Source of the DNA: Solirubrobacter sp963837485
GTDB lineage: Bacteria; Actinomycetota; Thermoleophilia; Solirubrobacterales; Solirubrobacteraceae
Length of the DNA: 64,000 nucleotides
Direction of reading: 5' to 3'
Assembly (NCBI GenBank): GCA_963837485.1
Contig: CAWINP010000013.1
Coordinates: forward strand, 62,001 to 126,000
In this document: positions 26,250 to 33,990 of the stretch, in pieces
Layout: each line of letters opens with the position of its first letter
Numbering within the stretch: position 1 is the first letter of the stretch
Program-made: the position numbers and the translations under genes
The notes under the pieces: generated by a model
Told to the model about the DNA's origin: nothing
What the model saw: the letters and a program-made list of their open reading frames with translations, nothing else
The model's database searches: none

Positions 26250-28132
26250 AGATCGCCCAGATCCCCGACATCGAGGTCGATCCGATCACGCTCGACATCA
26301 TCGAGAACGCGCTCCGCCACGCGCGCTTCGAGATGGACGCCGTGCTCTTCCGCTCCGCCATGAGCCCCGTCATCCGCGAGCAGCACGACGAGTTCCCGAT
26401 GCTTACGGACCCTTCCGGACGGATGGTCGTCGGCCAGTTCGGCGCCTACATCAACGAGATGATGGCCGAGTGGGACCGGGGCATCTACCCGGGCGACGTG
26501 ATCCTCACGAGCGACCCGTACAAGTGCTCGGCCAGCATCTCCCACACGAACGACTGGCTCGTGCTCGTGCCGATCTTCTTCGACGACGAGCTGGTGGGGT
26601 GGAGCTCGCAGTTCGGCCACCAGATGGACGCGGGCGGGCGCCTGCCCGGCTCGCTGCCGACCGGCGCGACGACGATCTTCGAGGAGGGGATCATCATCCC
26701 GCCGCTGAAGATCGTCGAGCGCGGCGAGGTGCAGGAGGACGTCCTGCGGCTGATCCTCAACAACGTCCGCCTGCCGGAGATGAACCGGGCGGACCTGTTC
26801 GCGATCATCGCCGCCTGCCACGCCGGCGAGAGAAGGGTCATCGGACTCTGCGAGCGCTTCGGCAAGGACGTCTATCTGGCCACGCTGCAGGCGCTGCTGG
26901 ACCGCACGCACGAGGCGATGCGCAAGCTGATCGGGCTCGCGATCCCCGAGGAGCCGCAGACGTTCGAGGACTGGATCGACGACGACGGGCTCGGCAACGG
27001 CCCGTACAAGATGAAGCTGACGATCTGGCGCGAGGGCGACGAGGCCTGGTTCGACTGGTCGGGCACCGATCCGCAGTCGCTCGGCCCGATCAACTTCTAC
27101 CTCTCCGAGGGCATGTTCAAGATGTTCATCGGGGTCTACCTGATCATGGTCAACGACCCCGACATCCTGTTCAACGACGGCTTCTATCCGCTCCTGCACG
27201 TCGTCATGCCCGAGGGGTGCCTCCTGAATCCCCGGTACCCCGCCGCCCTGGGCTGCCGCACGCACGGGCTCACGCGCCTGTTCGACGTGCTCGGCGGCGC
27301 GCTGACCAAGCAGGCGCCCGAGCTCAACACCGCGGCCGGCTACGGCACCTCGCCGTACATGCTCTATTCCGGCTGGAAGGAGGACGGCGAGTTCTTCTAC
27401 GCGATGGAGATCCTCTACGGCGGCATCCCCGGGCGACCGATCGGCGACGGCATGGACGGCCACTCGTGGTGGCCGCTGTTCGAGAACATCCCGACCGAGT
27501 ACCTGGAGGCCTACTACCCGCTGCGCGTCGACGGGTACACGACGGTGACCGACTCCGGCGGCGCAGGCTTGCACCGCGGCGGCAACGGCGTCGAGAAGCG
27601 CTATGTGTACCTGGAGCCGGGGCACGTCTCGATCCACGACGACCGCTGGCTGACGCGGCCGTGGGGCGTGCTCGGCGGCGAGCCGGGCGCGCGCTCGACG
27701 AAGATCCTCCGGCGCGTGGACGGCAGCGAGACCGTGCTGCCGGCCAAGTGCGACGAGATCGAGGTCGAGCCCGGCGACATGCTGATCTACCGCACCGCGG
27801 GCGGCGGCGGCTGGAAGGACCGGCTGGACCGGCCGGTCGAGGCGGTCGAGCGCGACGTGGCGTTCGGGCTGGTGTCGGCCGAGAAGGCGCTGAGCGCGTA
27901 CGGCGTGGTGGTGGGCGATCCCGAGGCGACGGCGCGCGAGCGCGAGCGCCAGCGGGCCGAGCGCGGCGACGCGCTCGCGTTCGACTTCGGGCCGTCGCTG
28001 GAGGACACGCTGGCGTCCTGCGAGGCGGAGACCGGCCTGCCCGCGCCCAAGCGGGCCAAGCCGCTGCGGTGGTCGCCACTGGAGGACGCGGCGGCGGCGC
28101 AGGCGCGCGTGCGGGCGGCGCTCGATGGCTGA
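26246..28132 (+). CDS. hyuB: hydantoinase/oxoprolinase B subunit
   Basis: A 628-residue HyuB protein. The family N-terminus DPITLDIIENALRHARFEMDAVLFRSAMSPVIREQHDE is clear, followed by VILTSDPYKCSASISHTNDW (likely metal site with His), GHQMDAGGRLPGS, and the C-terminal YRTAGGGGWKDRLDRPVEAVERDV. It forms the catalytic complex with HyuA. GTG 26246 overlaps the hyuA stop. The gene runs into the hydrolase gene with an 8-base overlap, so the order CoA-transferase, hyuA, hyuB, hydrolase is one transcription unit. Confidence 0.92.
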   Translation: MKIAQIPDIEVDPITLDIIENALRHARFEMDAVLFRSAMSPVIREQHDEFPMLTDPSGRMVVGQFGAYINEMMAEWDRGIYPGDVILTSDPYKCSASISHTNDWLVLVPIFFDDELVGWSSQFGHQMDAGGRLPGSLPTGATTIFEEGIIIPPLKIVERGEVQEDVLRLILNNVRLPEMNRADLFAIIAACHAGERRVIGLCERFGKDVYLATLQALLDRTHEAMRKLIGLAIPEEPQTFEDWIDDDGLGNGPYKMKLTIWREGDEAWFDWSGTDPQSLGPINFYLSEGMFKMFIGVYLIMVNDPDILFNDGFYPLLHVVMPEGCLLNPRYPAALGCRTHGLTRLFDVLGGALTKQAPELNTAAGYGTSPYMLYSGWKEDGEFFYAMEILYGGIPGRPIGDGMDGHSWWPLFENIPTEYLEAYYPLRVDGYTTVTDSGGAGLHRGGNGVEKRYVYLEPGHVSIHDDRWLTRPWGVLGGEPGARSTKILRRVDGSETVLPAKCDEIEVEPGDMLIYRTAGGGGWKDRLDRPVEAVERDVAFGLVSAEKALSAYGVVVGDPEATARERERQRAERGDALAFDFGPSLEDTLASCEAETGLPAPKRAKPLRWSPLEDAAAAQARVRAALDG

Positions 28133-28748
28133 CTTCGGCGGCGAGGCGGGGTTCGGGGAGCGCCCCGCCGTGCTCGTCGTCGACCTGAACCTCGGGTTCA
28201 CGGACCCGTACTCGCCGCTGGCCTGCAACCTGGACGACGTGCTGGTGGCGACCCGCGCGCTGCTCGACATCGCGCGCGGGCGCTGCCCGGTGCTGTTCAC
28301 GACGGTCTCGTATGACCACGTGGCGACGGCCGCCGCCCACGTGTTCCTGCGCAAGGTGCCGGCGCTGCGGATATTGCAACCGGGCTCGCGCTGGGTCGAG
28401 ATCGACGAACGGCTCGGGCGGCTTGCGGAGGAGCCCGTGATCGCGAAGGCGTTCGCTTCCGCGTTCTTCGGCGTGCCGCTGGCGGCGATGCTGTCCGACC
28501 GCGACACGCTGATCGTCTGCGGCGCCTCGACGTCCGGCTGCGTGCGGGCGACGGTCGTGGACGCGATGCAGCACGGGCTCTCGCCGATCGTCCCGCGCGA
28601 GTGCGTCGGCGATCGCTCGCCGCGCGCCCACGAGCAGGCGCTCGCCGACATCGGCGGCCGCTACGGCGACGTCGTCGAGCTGAGCGCGGCGATCGCGCAC
28701 GTCGCGGCGATCCCCGCCGCGACCGCGGTCAGCCCGGAGGCGAGGTAG
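28125..28748 (+). CDS. isochorismatase-fold hydrolase, N-carbamoylsarcosine-amidase-like
   Basis: A 207-residue cysteine hydrolase. The catalytic triad of the family is visible as Asp20 (AVLVVDLNLGFTD), Lys108 (EEPVIAKAFASAF) and Cys139 (GASTSGCVRATVVDA). A cis-peptide-type turn precedes the Cys as usual. Fold members include isochorismatase, nicotinamidase and N-carbamoylsarcosine amidase. Position after hyuAB favours hydrolysis of an N-carbamoyl amino acid, the product of hydantoin ring opening. That is an inference from context. The 3' end overlaps the convergent MFS gene by 88 bases. Confidence 0.85.
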   Translation: MADFGGEAGFGERPAVLVVDLNLGFTDPYSPLACNLDDVLVATRALLDIARGRCPVLFTTVSYDHVATAAAHVFLRKVPALRILQPGSRWVEIDERLGRLAEEPVIAKAFASAFFGVPLAAMLSDRDTLIVCGASTSGCVRATVVDAMQHGLSPIVPRECVGDRSPRAHEQALADIGGRYGDVVELSAAIAHVAAIPAATAVSPEAR

Positions 28749-29950
28749 AGCGAGCCGAGCGTCGCGACCGCGAAGCTGCTCGCGAGCACGCTGCCGGTGG
28801 TCAGCAGCGCGCTTGCCTCCGGCGCGTGCTTGGCCTTCACGCGCGCGACGGTGCGCGCGGCCACCGGGCCGTAACCTGCGGCGTGGCCGGCGCCGGCGAT
28901 GAACAGCACCGGCTCGACGACCGGCGGCCACGAGCTGCCGGCGAGCGCCGCGATCGCGAGCGCCCCGCCGCCGAGCGCGAGCGGGCCGACGATCGACCAG
29001 CGCAGCGGCGGCAGGCGACGCCAGGTCAGGCTCATCGCCGCGAACCCGACCGCGTAGGCGGCGAACGCGAGCCCGGCGCGCAGGGCAGAGAAGCCGAGGT
29101 CGTCCTGCAGGTGCAGCGTGAGGCTGAACAGCAGCGCCGCGTACGCTCCCATCACCGCGACGACCGTGGTCAGCCCGGCGGACACGCCCGGCTCGCGCAG
29201 GACGGCCGGATCGAGCAGCGGGGACGCGCGCCGGCGCTCCAGCCGCGCGAACAGGGCGACGCCGCCGACGCCGAGCGCCAGGCTCGGCCACAACCACGCC
29301 GGCCAGCCCTGCTCGCGCCCGAGCAGCAGCGGGATCAGGATCAGCGCCATCGCCGCGCTCAGCACGACCACGCCGGGGATGTCCAACCGCGCGCCGCGGC
29401 GCTCGTCCGGCGGCAGCACGCGCGGCGCGAGGGCCAGCAGGATCAGCCCGATCGGCACATTGATCAGCAGCGCCCAGCGCCAGCCCGCGCCGGTCACGAT
29501 CACGCCGCCGGCCACCTGGCCGACGCACACGCCGAGCGCCAGCACCATCGCGTACAGGCCGACCGCCCGCTCTCTCGAAGCTCCCTCGAAGCGACGCTGG
29601 ATCACCTGCAGCGTCTGTGGCGTCATGAGCGCGGCACAGGCGCCCTGCGCGAGCCGGCCGCCGAGCAGGACGGCCGGGCTCCACGCGAGCCCGCTCAGCA
29701 GCGACGTCGCCGTGAACCCGGCGAGGCCGGCCATGAACATCCGCCCGTGGCCGCGGTCGTCGCCGAGCCGCGCACCGGTGACCACGAGCACGCCGAACGC
29801 GAACGTGTAGCCGGCGAAGATCGCCTGCAGCATCGTGGGGGAGGCGTCCAGCTCGCGCTGCAGCGCGGGCATCGCGACGGTCAGGATCGAGCTGTCCATC
29901 GAGGCCATCAGCTGGCCCGCGAGCAGCAGCGCGAGAGTTCGCCAGGGCAT
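28661..29950 (-). CDS. MFS drug-efflux-type transporter
   Basis: A 429-residue membrane protein with 12-14 predicted helices. Its motifs are MDSSILTVAMPALQRELD in helix 1, GARLGDDRGHGRMFMAG (loop 2-3 motif) and GGRLAQGACAALMTPQTLQVI. It resembles short DHA2 exporters. ATG 29950 precedes the first helix. It is divergent from an AraC-type regulator with 43 bases between the start codons, so that regulator may control it. Its 3' end runs 88 bases under the hydrolase gene of the opposite strand. Confidence 0.88.
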   Translation of the reverse strand: MPWRTLALLLAGQLMASMDSSILTVAMPALQRELDASPTMLQAIFAGYTFAFGVLVVTGARLGDDRGHGRMFMAGLAGFTATSLLSGLAWSPAVLLGGRLAQGACAALMTPQTLQVIQRRFEGASRERAVGLYAMVLALGVCVGQVAGGVIVTGAGWRWALLINVPIGLILLALAPRVLPPDERRGARLDIPGVVVLSAAMALILIPLLLGREQGWPAWLWPSLALGVGGVALFARLERRRASPLLDPAVLREPGVSAGLTTVVAVMGAYAALLFSLTLHLQDDLGFSALRAGLAFAAYAVGFAAMSLTWRRLPPLRWSIVGPLALGGGALAIAALAGSSWPPVVEPVLFIAGAGHAAGYGPVAARTVARVKAKHAPEASALLTTGSVLASSFAVATLGSLYLASGLTAVAAGIAATCAIAALSSTTSP

Positions 29951-29993
29951 GTGTGTACCGTCGTCACAGGGCCCCGCCTCCGCTTGAAGATCG

Positions 29994-30794
29994 ATGCTCG
30001 ATTTCCGCGCGCTCCTCGACACGCCCGACGTCCGGATCTGGGACGTCGGCTGCTCGCACCCGCCGGTCGCGTGGACACAGACCGAGGTGGCGACGCACTC
30101 GGCGATCGTCTTTCCCCGCCGCGGGGTGTTCCGGCGGCGCGGACGGCACGGCGAGGACGTGATCGAGCCGGGCGTCGCGTATCTGCAGCGCGCGGGCGAG
30201 GAGGACGAGTTCGCGCACCCGCACGGCGGCGATTCATGCACGGCGATCGGCCTCTCGGACGCGCTGCTGGCCTCGTTGCTCGCCGAGCCGGAGCTGCCCG
30301 CGGGCGTGATCGCCACGAGCGCGCGCGAGCACCTCGCGCTGCGCACGCTGCGCTCCGAGGACGACGCGATCGCGCTGCTGGTCTCGGTCCTCGGACGCGT
30401 GGCCCCGCCGCGGGTCGCCGCCGGACGCCCGTCGACCGCGGCGGCGCGGCGTTGTCTGGCCGCCGACGCTCGCGAGGCGCTCGCGGCCGACACGTCGCTC
30501 GGCCTCGTCGAGCTCGGCCGCGTCGTCGGCGCGTCACCGCACCACCTGAGCCGCGTGTTCCGCGACGAGGTCGGGATCTCGGTGTCGCTGTACCGGCGGC
30601 AGCTGCGGCTGCGGCGGGCGTTGGAAGGGCTCGACGGCGACCTCGCGCGGGTCGCGGCCGACGCCGGCTTCTCCGACCACGCGCATCTCACACGTGAGGC
30701 TCGCGCGCTGCTCGGCGCGACGCCGGTGCAGCTACGCCGGGAAGTTGCCGGCCCGGTGCAGCAGGCCGGGCAGCGGGCGCCCGAGGACGTCTGA
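29994..30794 (+). CDS. AraC-family transcriptional regulator
   Basis: A 266-residue regulator. The C-terminal ~100 residues form the two-HTH AraC domain. Helix 1 region is LVELGRVVGASPHHLSRVFRDEVGISVSLYRRQLRLRRAL; the second is ARVAADAGFSDHAHLTREARALLGATPVQLR. The N-terminal ~140 residues are a cupin-like sensor (SAIVFPRRGVFRRRGRHGEDVIEPGVAYL). The start codon is 43 bases from the divergent MFS exporter, its probable target. Its last 63 bases overlap the convergent lyase gene. The ligand is unknown. Confidence 0.9.
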   Translation: MLDFRALLDTPDVRIWDVGCSHPPVAWTQTEVATHSAIVFPRRGVFRRRGRHGEDVIEPGVAYLQRAGEEDEFAHPHGGDSCTAIGLSDALLASLLAEPELPAGVIATSAREHLALRTLRSEDDAIALLVSVLGRVAPPRVAAGRPSTAAARRCLAADAREALAADTSLGLVELGRVVGASPHHLSRVFRDEVGISVSLYRRQLRLRRALEGLDGDLARVAADAGFSDHAHLTREARALLGATPVQLRREVAGPVQQAGQRAPEDV

Positions 30795-31619
30795 CAGCCA
30801 CTCGGCCACCTGCATCAGCGCGTCGAGGTCGACGCCGGTGGAAATGCCTTCCCCCTCCAGCAGGTAGACGAGGTCCTCGGTGGCGATGTTGCCGGTCGCG
30901 TTGGGAGCGAACGGACAGCCGCCGAGGCCGCCTACCGACGCGTCCAGGATCGTCGCCCCGTGCTCGACTCCGGCCAGCGCGTTCGCGTATCCGGTGTTGC
31001 GCGTGTTGTGCAGGTGCAGGCCGACCGGGGTGCCGTTCGCAAGCGCGCCGGGTACCAGGACCTTGACTTGGCTGGGTACTCCCACCCCGATCGTGTCCGC
31101 GAGGATCACCTCGTCGGCCTTGGCCATGCGCGCCGCGTGCTCGAGCACCACGCCGGGGTCGACGCGGCCCTCGAACGGGCAGCCGAACGCCGCCGCGAGC
31201 GTCACCGTGGTCTTCACGGGCGAGGCTTCGACGATCTCCTCGGCTACGGTCGCGGCCTGCTCGGAGGTCATGTTCTGGTTGCGCATCGCGAACGTGTCGG
31301 TCACCGGGTAGGCGACGTGGATCTCCGCGGCGCCGGCCGCGAGCGCGCGATCGAGCCCCTTGCGGTTGAGCACCAGGGCGGCGTACACGGTGGCGCTCTC
31401 GGGCAGCTGCGCGAACACCTGCTCCGCGCCTGCCATCTGCGGCACGAGCTTCGGGTTGACGAAGCTCCCGGCCTCGACGCGCGCCAAGCCGGCGCTCGCG
31501 AGCCGCGTGCACAGCTCCGCCCGGACCGCCGGCTCGAGCGTCACCTTGTCGTTCTGGAGTCCGTCTCGGGGCCCCACGTCGCAGATGCTTACGTTCAAGC
31601 CGTGGATTCTTCCGCACAC
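30732..31619 (-). CDS. hydroxymethylglutaryl-CoA lyase-like enzyme
   Basis: A 295-residue DRE-TIM barrel lyase. Signatures are SICDVGPRDGLQND (catalytic Arg/Asp), VGLHLHNTRNTGYANAL (metal His pair) and the loop VGGLGGCPFAPNATGN (catalytic Cys) followed by TEDLVYLLEG. HMG-CoA lyases cleave HMG-CoA to acetyl-CoA and acetoacetate in leucine degradation. Neighbouring leucine-pathway genes are absent, so another 3-hydroxyacyl-CoA substrate is possible. I start at GTG 31619 (VCGRIHGLNVSICDVG); a TTG eight codons later is an alternative. It overlaps the AraC gene tail-to-tail by 63 bases. Confidence 0.9.
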   Translation of the reverse strand: MCGRIHGLNVSICDVGPRDGLQNDKVTLEPAVRAELCTRLASAGLARVEAGSFVNPKLVPQMAGAEQVFAQLPESATVYAALVLNRKGLDRALAAGAAEIHVAYPVTDTFAMRNQNMTSEQAATVAEEIVEASPVKTTVTLAAAFGCPFEGRVDPGVVLEHAARMAKADEVILADTIGVGVPSQVKVLVPGALANGTPVGLHLHNTRNTGYANALAGVEHGATILDASVGGLGGCPFAPNATGNIATEDLVYLLEGEGISTGVDLDALMQVAEWLSDVLGRPLPGLLHRAGNFPA

Positions 31620-31667
31620 CCCGTGACAGACGTCGCTCCGCGCGGCATGCTTGACTGACGACGCACG

Positions 31668-32186
31668 ATGGATCTGCGCGACCTCCTGGCTCAGCTCGAC
31701 CTCCCGCCCGGTGACCACTACTACCGAGCGCGGATCCCCTGCCCTGAGGACGAGCAGGTCGCGCGTGTCGTGCGCGCGTTCAGCGAGGCGTCACCGGGTC
31801 GTCAGGCGGTGTTCCGCGAGGCGATCGACGGCATGCGCGCCGGGTTGCTGCTGGTGTTCTCCGAGCGCGTGGCCGCGCTGGCCGTGCGGCTGGAGAGCTC
31901 AGAGCCGCTGGTGCAGGGCCTCGTGGCGGCCTCCCTGGCCCAGGAGGGCGATCCGCGCGAGGCGCTGGCGGTGCCCGCGCTGCACCGGCGCTCGTCGGAG
32001 CTGCTGGGCCTGGACGGCGGCCGGATCTTCGACGAGGCGGCCGGCCGCACCGATCTCTCGGGCGCTCGCTGGCTGGCCGACGTGCGCGACGCCGACGACA
32101 GCCCCGAGGACATGGGCTACGAGGAGGGCGACGACGGCGAGGGGTTCCGCTACGAGCGCGCCGTCGCGAGGCAGAGACGCTGGTAG
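31668..32186 (+). CDS. hypothetical acidic protein
   Basis: A 172-residue soluble protein that I do not recognise. It is acidic, starts MDLRDLLAQLDLPPGDHYYRARIPCPEDEQV, and has a central helical part (AFSEASPGRQAVFREAIDGMRAGLLLVFSERVAALAVRLE). The tail is Asp/Glu/Gly-rich (DADDSPEDMGYEEGDDGEG). No signal peptide or membrane segment is seen. ATG 31668 is divergent from the lyase gene by 48 bases. It is followed at once by a short repeated element (32188-32255) and then argG. Coding looks real from the Ala/Leu/Arg codon pattern and full-length open frame. Confidence 0.6.
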   Translation: MDLRDLLAQLDLPPGDHYYRARIPCPEDEQVARVVRAFSEASPGRQAVFREAIDGMRAGLLLVFSERVAALAVRLESSEPLVQGLVAASLAQEGDPREALAVPALHRRSSELLGLDGGRIFDEAAGRTDLSGARWLADVRDADDSPEDMGYEEGDDGEGFRYERAVARQRRW

Positions 32187-32187
32187 G

Positions 32188-32255
32188 GCAGCAGCCCCTC
32201 CGCCCGACCTCAAGGCATGCAGCCCCTCCGCCCCACCCCGATCATCCGGCCTTAA
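32188..32255 (+). repeat. short repeat with 12-codon ORF, copy 1 plus truncated unit
   Basis: Bases 32217-32255 read ATG to TAA as M-Q-P-L-R-P-T-P-I-I-R-P. The same 39 bases recur at 44557-44595 with two substitutions, one of which is synonymous. A shortened unit (32188-32215) lies just before it, sharing CAGCCCCTCCGCCC and the end CCTCAAGGC but lacking the middle. Both copies of the element begin a few bases after a gene stop, after a shared GGCAG. The complement strand is G-rich (four G runs). Function unknown. Confidence 0.6.
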
Positions 32256-32287
32256 GGCTCGTCGTCCTCGTCGTAGGCTGTCTCGCC

Positions 32288-33589
32288 GTGAACGACGAGC
32301 ACCTGCGCGATCCCCATACCGAGGTCCACCGACTCGCCGATCCCTCGGCGACCCGCGTCGCCAGCTACCTGGCGCAGCCCGGCGAGGTCGGGCGAGTCCT
32401 GCTGCTCTACTCCGGCGGCCTGGACACGAGCGTGATGCTCAAGTGGATCCAGGACGAGTACGAGGCCGAGGTCGTCGCCTTGACCGTCAACCTCGGGCAG
32501 CCGGGGGAGGACTACGACGTCGTTCGCGGCAAGGCGCTGCAGCTGGGCGCGCTGGATTGCCACGTCGTCGACGCGCGGGAGGAGTTCGCGACTTCGTTCG
32601 TCCTGCCGGCGATCCAGGCGAACGCGGATTACGGCGACGGGTATCCGCTGTTCACCGCTCTCGGGCGGCCGCTGATCGCCAAGCTCGCGGTCGAGTATGC
32701 GCGCAAGACCGGGTGCGACACGATCGCGCACGGCTGCACCGGCAAGGGCAACGACCAGGTCCGCATCGAGGCGACGATCGCGACGCTGGCGCCGGAGCTG
32801 AAGGTGATCGCGCCGGTGCGCTCGTGGGCGATGGGGCGCGACGAGGAGATCGCTTACGCGCGCAAGCACGGCATCCCGGTCAAGGGCGGGACGGAGACGG
32901 CGCCGTACTCGATCGACGACAACCTCTGGGGGCGCTCCTCGGAGGGGCGCTGGATCGAGGACCTCTCGCACGCGCCCGACGACGACGTCTTCCAGCTCGT
33001 CACGCGGCCCGAGCTGGCGCCCGACGAGGCCGAGATCGTGACGGTCACCTTCGAGGCCGGCGTGCCGGTCGCGTTGAACGGGGAGCGTCTTTCGCTCGTC
33101 GACCTGCTCGACCGCGCGGCTTCGCTGGGCATCAAGCACGGCGTCGGGATCGTCGACCACATCGAGGACCGGATCGTCGGTCTGAAGGTGCGCGACATCT
33201 ACGAGGTTCCGGCGGCGGCGATCATGTTGAAGGCGCATCGCGAGCTCGAGCGGCTGGTCGGGACCATCCACCAGAACCAGTTCAAGCCGGACCTGGACCG
33301 CAAATGGGCGTACCTGGTCTACGCGGGGCTGTGGTGGGAGCCGCTGCGCGAGGACATCCAGGCCTACATCACGCACGTCAACGCGCGGGTGACGGGGACG
33401 ATCGGGCTCAAGCTCTTCAAGGGCTCGGCGCGCGTCGTGACGCGCGAGTCGCCGAACGCCGTCTACGACGCCCAGCTCGCGACGTTCGCCGAGTCGGGCG
33501 GGCTGTTCTCACAGTCCGCCTCGCCGGGGTTCATCGAGATCTGGTCGCTGCAGTCGCGGATGGCGCGCCGCGCCCGCGGCGAGGGGTAG
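32288..33589 (+). CDS. argG: argininosuccinate synthase
   Basis: A 433-residue ATP-dependent ligase joining citrulline and aspartate. The PP-loop motif is VLLLYSGGLDTSVMLKWIQ. GHCTGKGNDQ-type substrate residues appear as HGCTGKGNDQVRIE, and SIDDNLWGRSSEG is diagnostic. GTG 32288 adds an N-terminal extension of about 35 residues before the PP-loop region relative to short ArgG proteins. It stands 11.6 kb from argD, with no argF, argR or argH in the window. The short repeated ORF lies just upstream and a strong hairpin follows the stop. Confidence 0.95.
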   Translation: MNDEHLRDPHTEVHRLADPSATRVASYLAQPGEVGRVLLLYSGGLDTSVMLKWIQDEYEAEVVALTVNLGQPGEDYDVVRGKALQLGALDCHVVDAREEFATSFVLPAIQANADYGDGYPLFTALGRPLIAKLAVEYARKTGCDTIAHGCTGKGNDQVRIEATIATLAPELKVIAPVRSWAMGRDEEIAYARKHGIPVKGGTETAPYSIDDNLWGRSSEGRWIEDLSHAPDDDVFQLVTRPELAPDEAEIVTVTFEAGVPVALNGERLSLVDLLDRAASLGIKHGVGIVDHIEDRIVGLKVRDIYEVPAAAIMLKAHRELERLVGTIHQNQFKPDLDRKWAYLVYAGLWWEPLREDIQAYITHVNARVTGTIGLKLFKGSARVVTRESPNAVYDAQLATFAESGGLFSQSASPGFIEIWSLQSRMARRARGEG

Positions 33590-33613
33590 CGGCCTCACGC
33601 GGGCACGCTCTTG

Positions 33614-33641
33614 CGCGCACGCCTGCAAACCGGCGTGCGCG
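33614..33641 (+). terminator. hairpin after argG
   Basis: CGCGCACGCC (33614-33623) pairs perfectly with GGCGTGCGCG (33632-33641) around an 8-base loop, 25 bases after the argG stop. There is no T run, as is common for actinobacterial terminators. It separates argG from the small membrane-protein gene that starts at 33656. Confidence 0.6.
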
Positions 33642-33655
33642 GGTAGCCTCGCCCC

Positions 33656-33817
33656 ATGTTCTACTCGCTACTTGGACGCGTGGTCTGGTTCGCCGCCAAG
33701 TGGTACGTGCGCCGCCGCTACGCGTGGCTGCGGCCGTCGCGGCCGGTGCTCGCCGGCGGCCTCCTCGCGCTCGTGCTCACCGCGCTGCTGATCGGCCAGC
33801 GCAACCACATGGACTAG
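33656..33817 (+). CDS. 53-residue membrane protein
   Basis: A short open frame from ATG 33656 to TAG 33815-33817: MFYSLLGRVVWFAAKWYVRR at the start, then a basic stretch (RYAWLRPSRP) and one transmembrane helix (VLAGGLLALVLTALLIG), ending QRNHMD. The amphipathic aromatic N-terminus, positive-inside linker and single helix look like a genuine small membrane protein. It lies between the argG hairpin and a tandem-repeat region. Function unknown. I infer coding from composition and context, not from a recognised family. Confidence 0.55.
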   Translation: MFYSLLGRVVWFAAKWYVRRRYAWLRPSRPVLAGGLLALVLTALLIGQRNHMD

Positions 33818-33841
33818 CCGCCGCGGCGTTTCGCGCGGCGG

Positions 33842-33957
33842 GACCTCGCGCTGCGGCGCCTCGCGCCGTGTGACCTCGCGCTGCGGCGCCTCGCGCCGCG
33901 GGACTCGCGCCGCGGCGCCTCGCTCCGCGCGGGACCTCGGGCCGCGGCTCGTCGCGG
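33842..33957. repeat. 30-bp tandem repeat, about four units
   Basis: Units beginning GACCTCGCG or a close variant start at 33842, 33872, 33902 and 33933 (spacing 30, 30, 31), each containing CGGCGCCTCGC or a variant. The first two units are nearly identical, while later ones diverge. The array fills the gap before the SCP2-fusion gene. No start codon or promoter is evident inside it. Confidence 0.7.
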
Positions 33958-33990
33958 TTGCCGCCGGTGCGCCTGGCAGCATCCGGCGCG

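Noticed and set aside
32217..32255. Micro-ORF as a classical argG attenuator leader peptide
   Set aside because: It has two Arg codons at most in any register typical of attenuation, no terminator/antiterminator pair is visible before argG, and the second copy follows dnaE.
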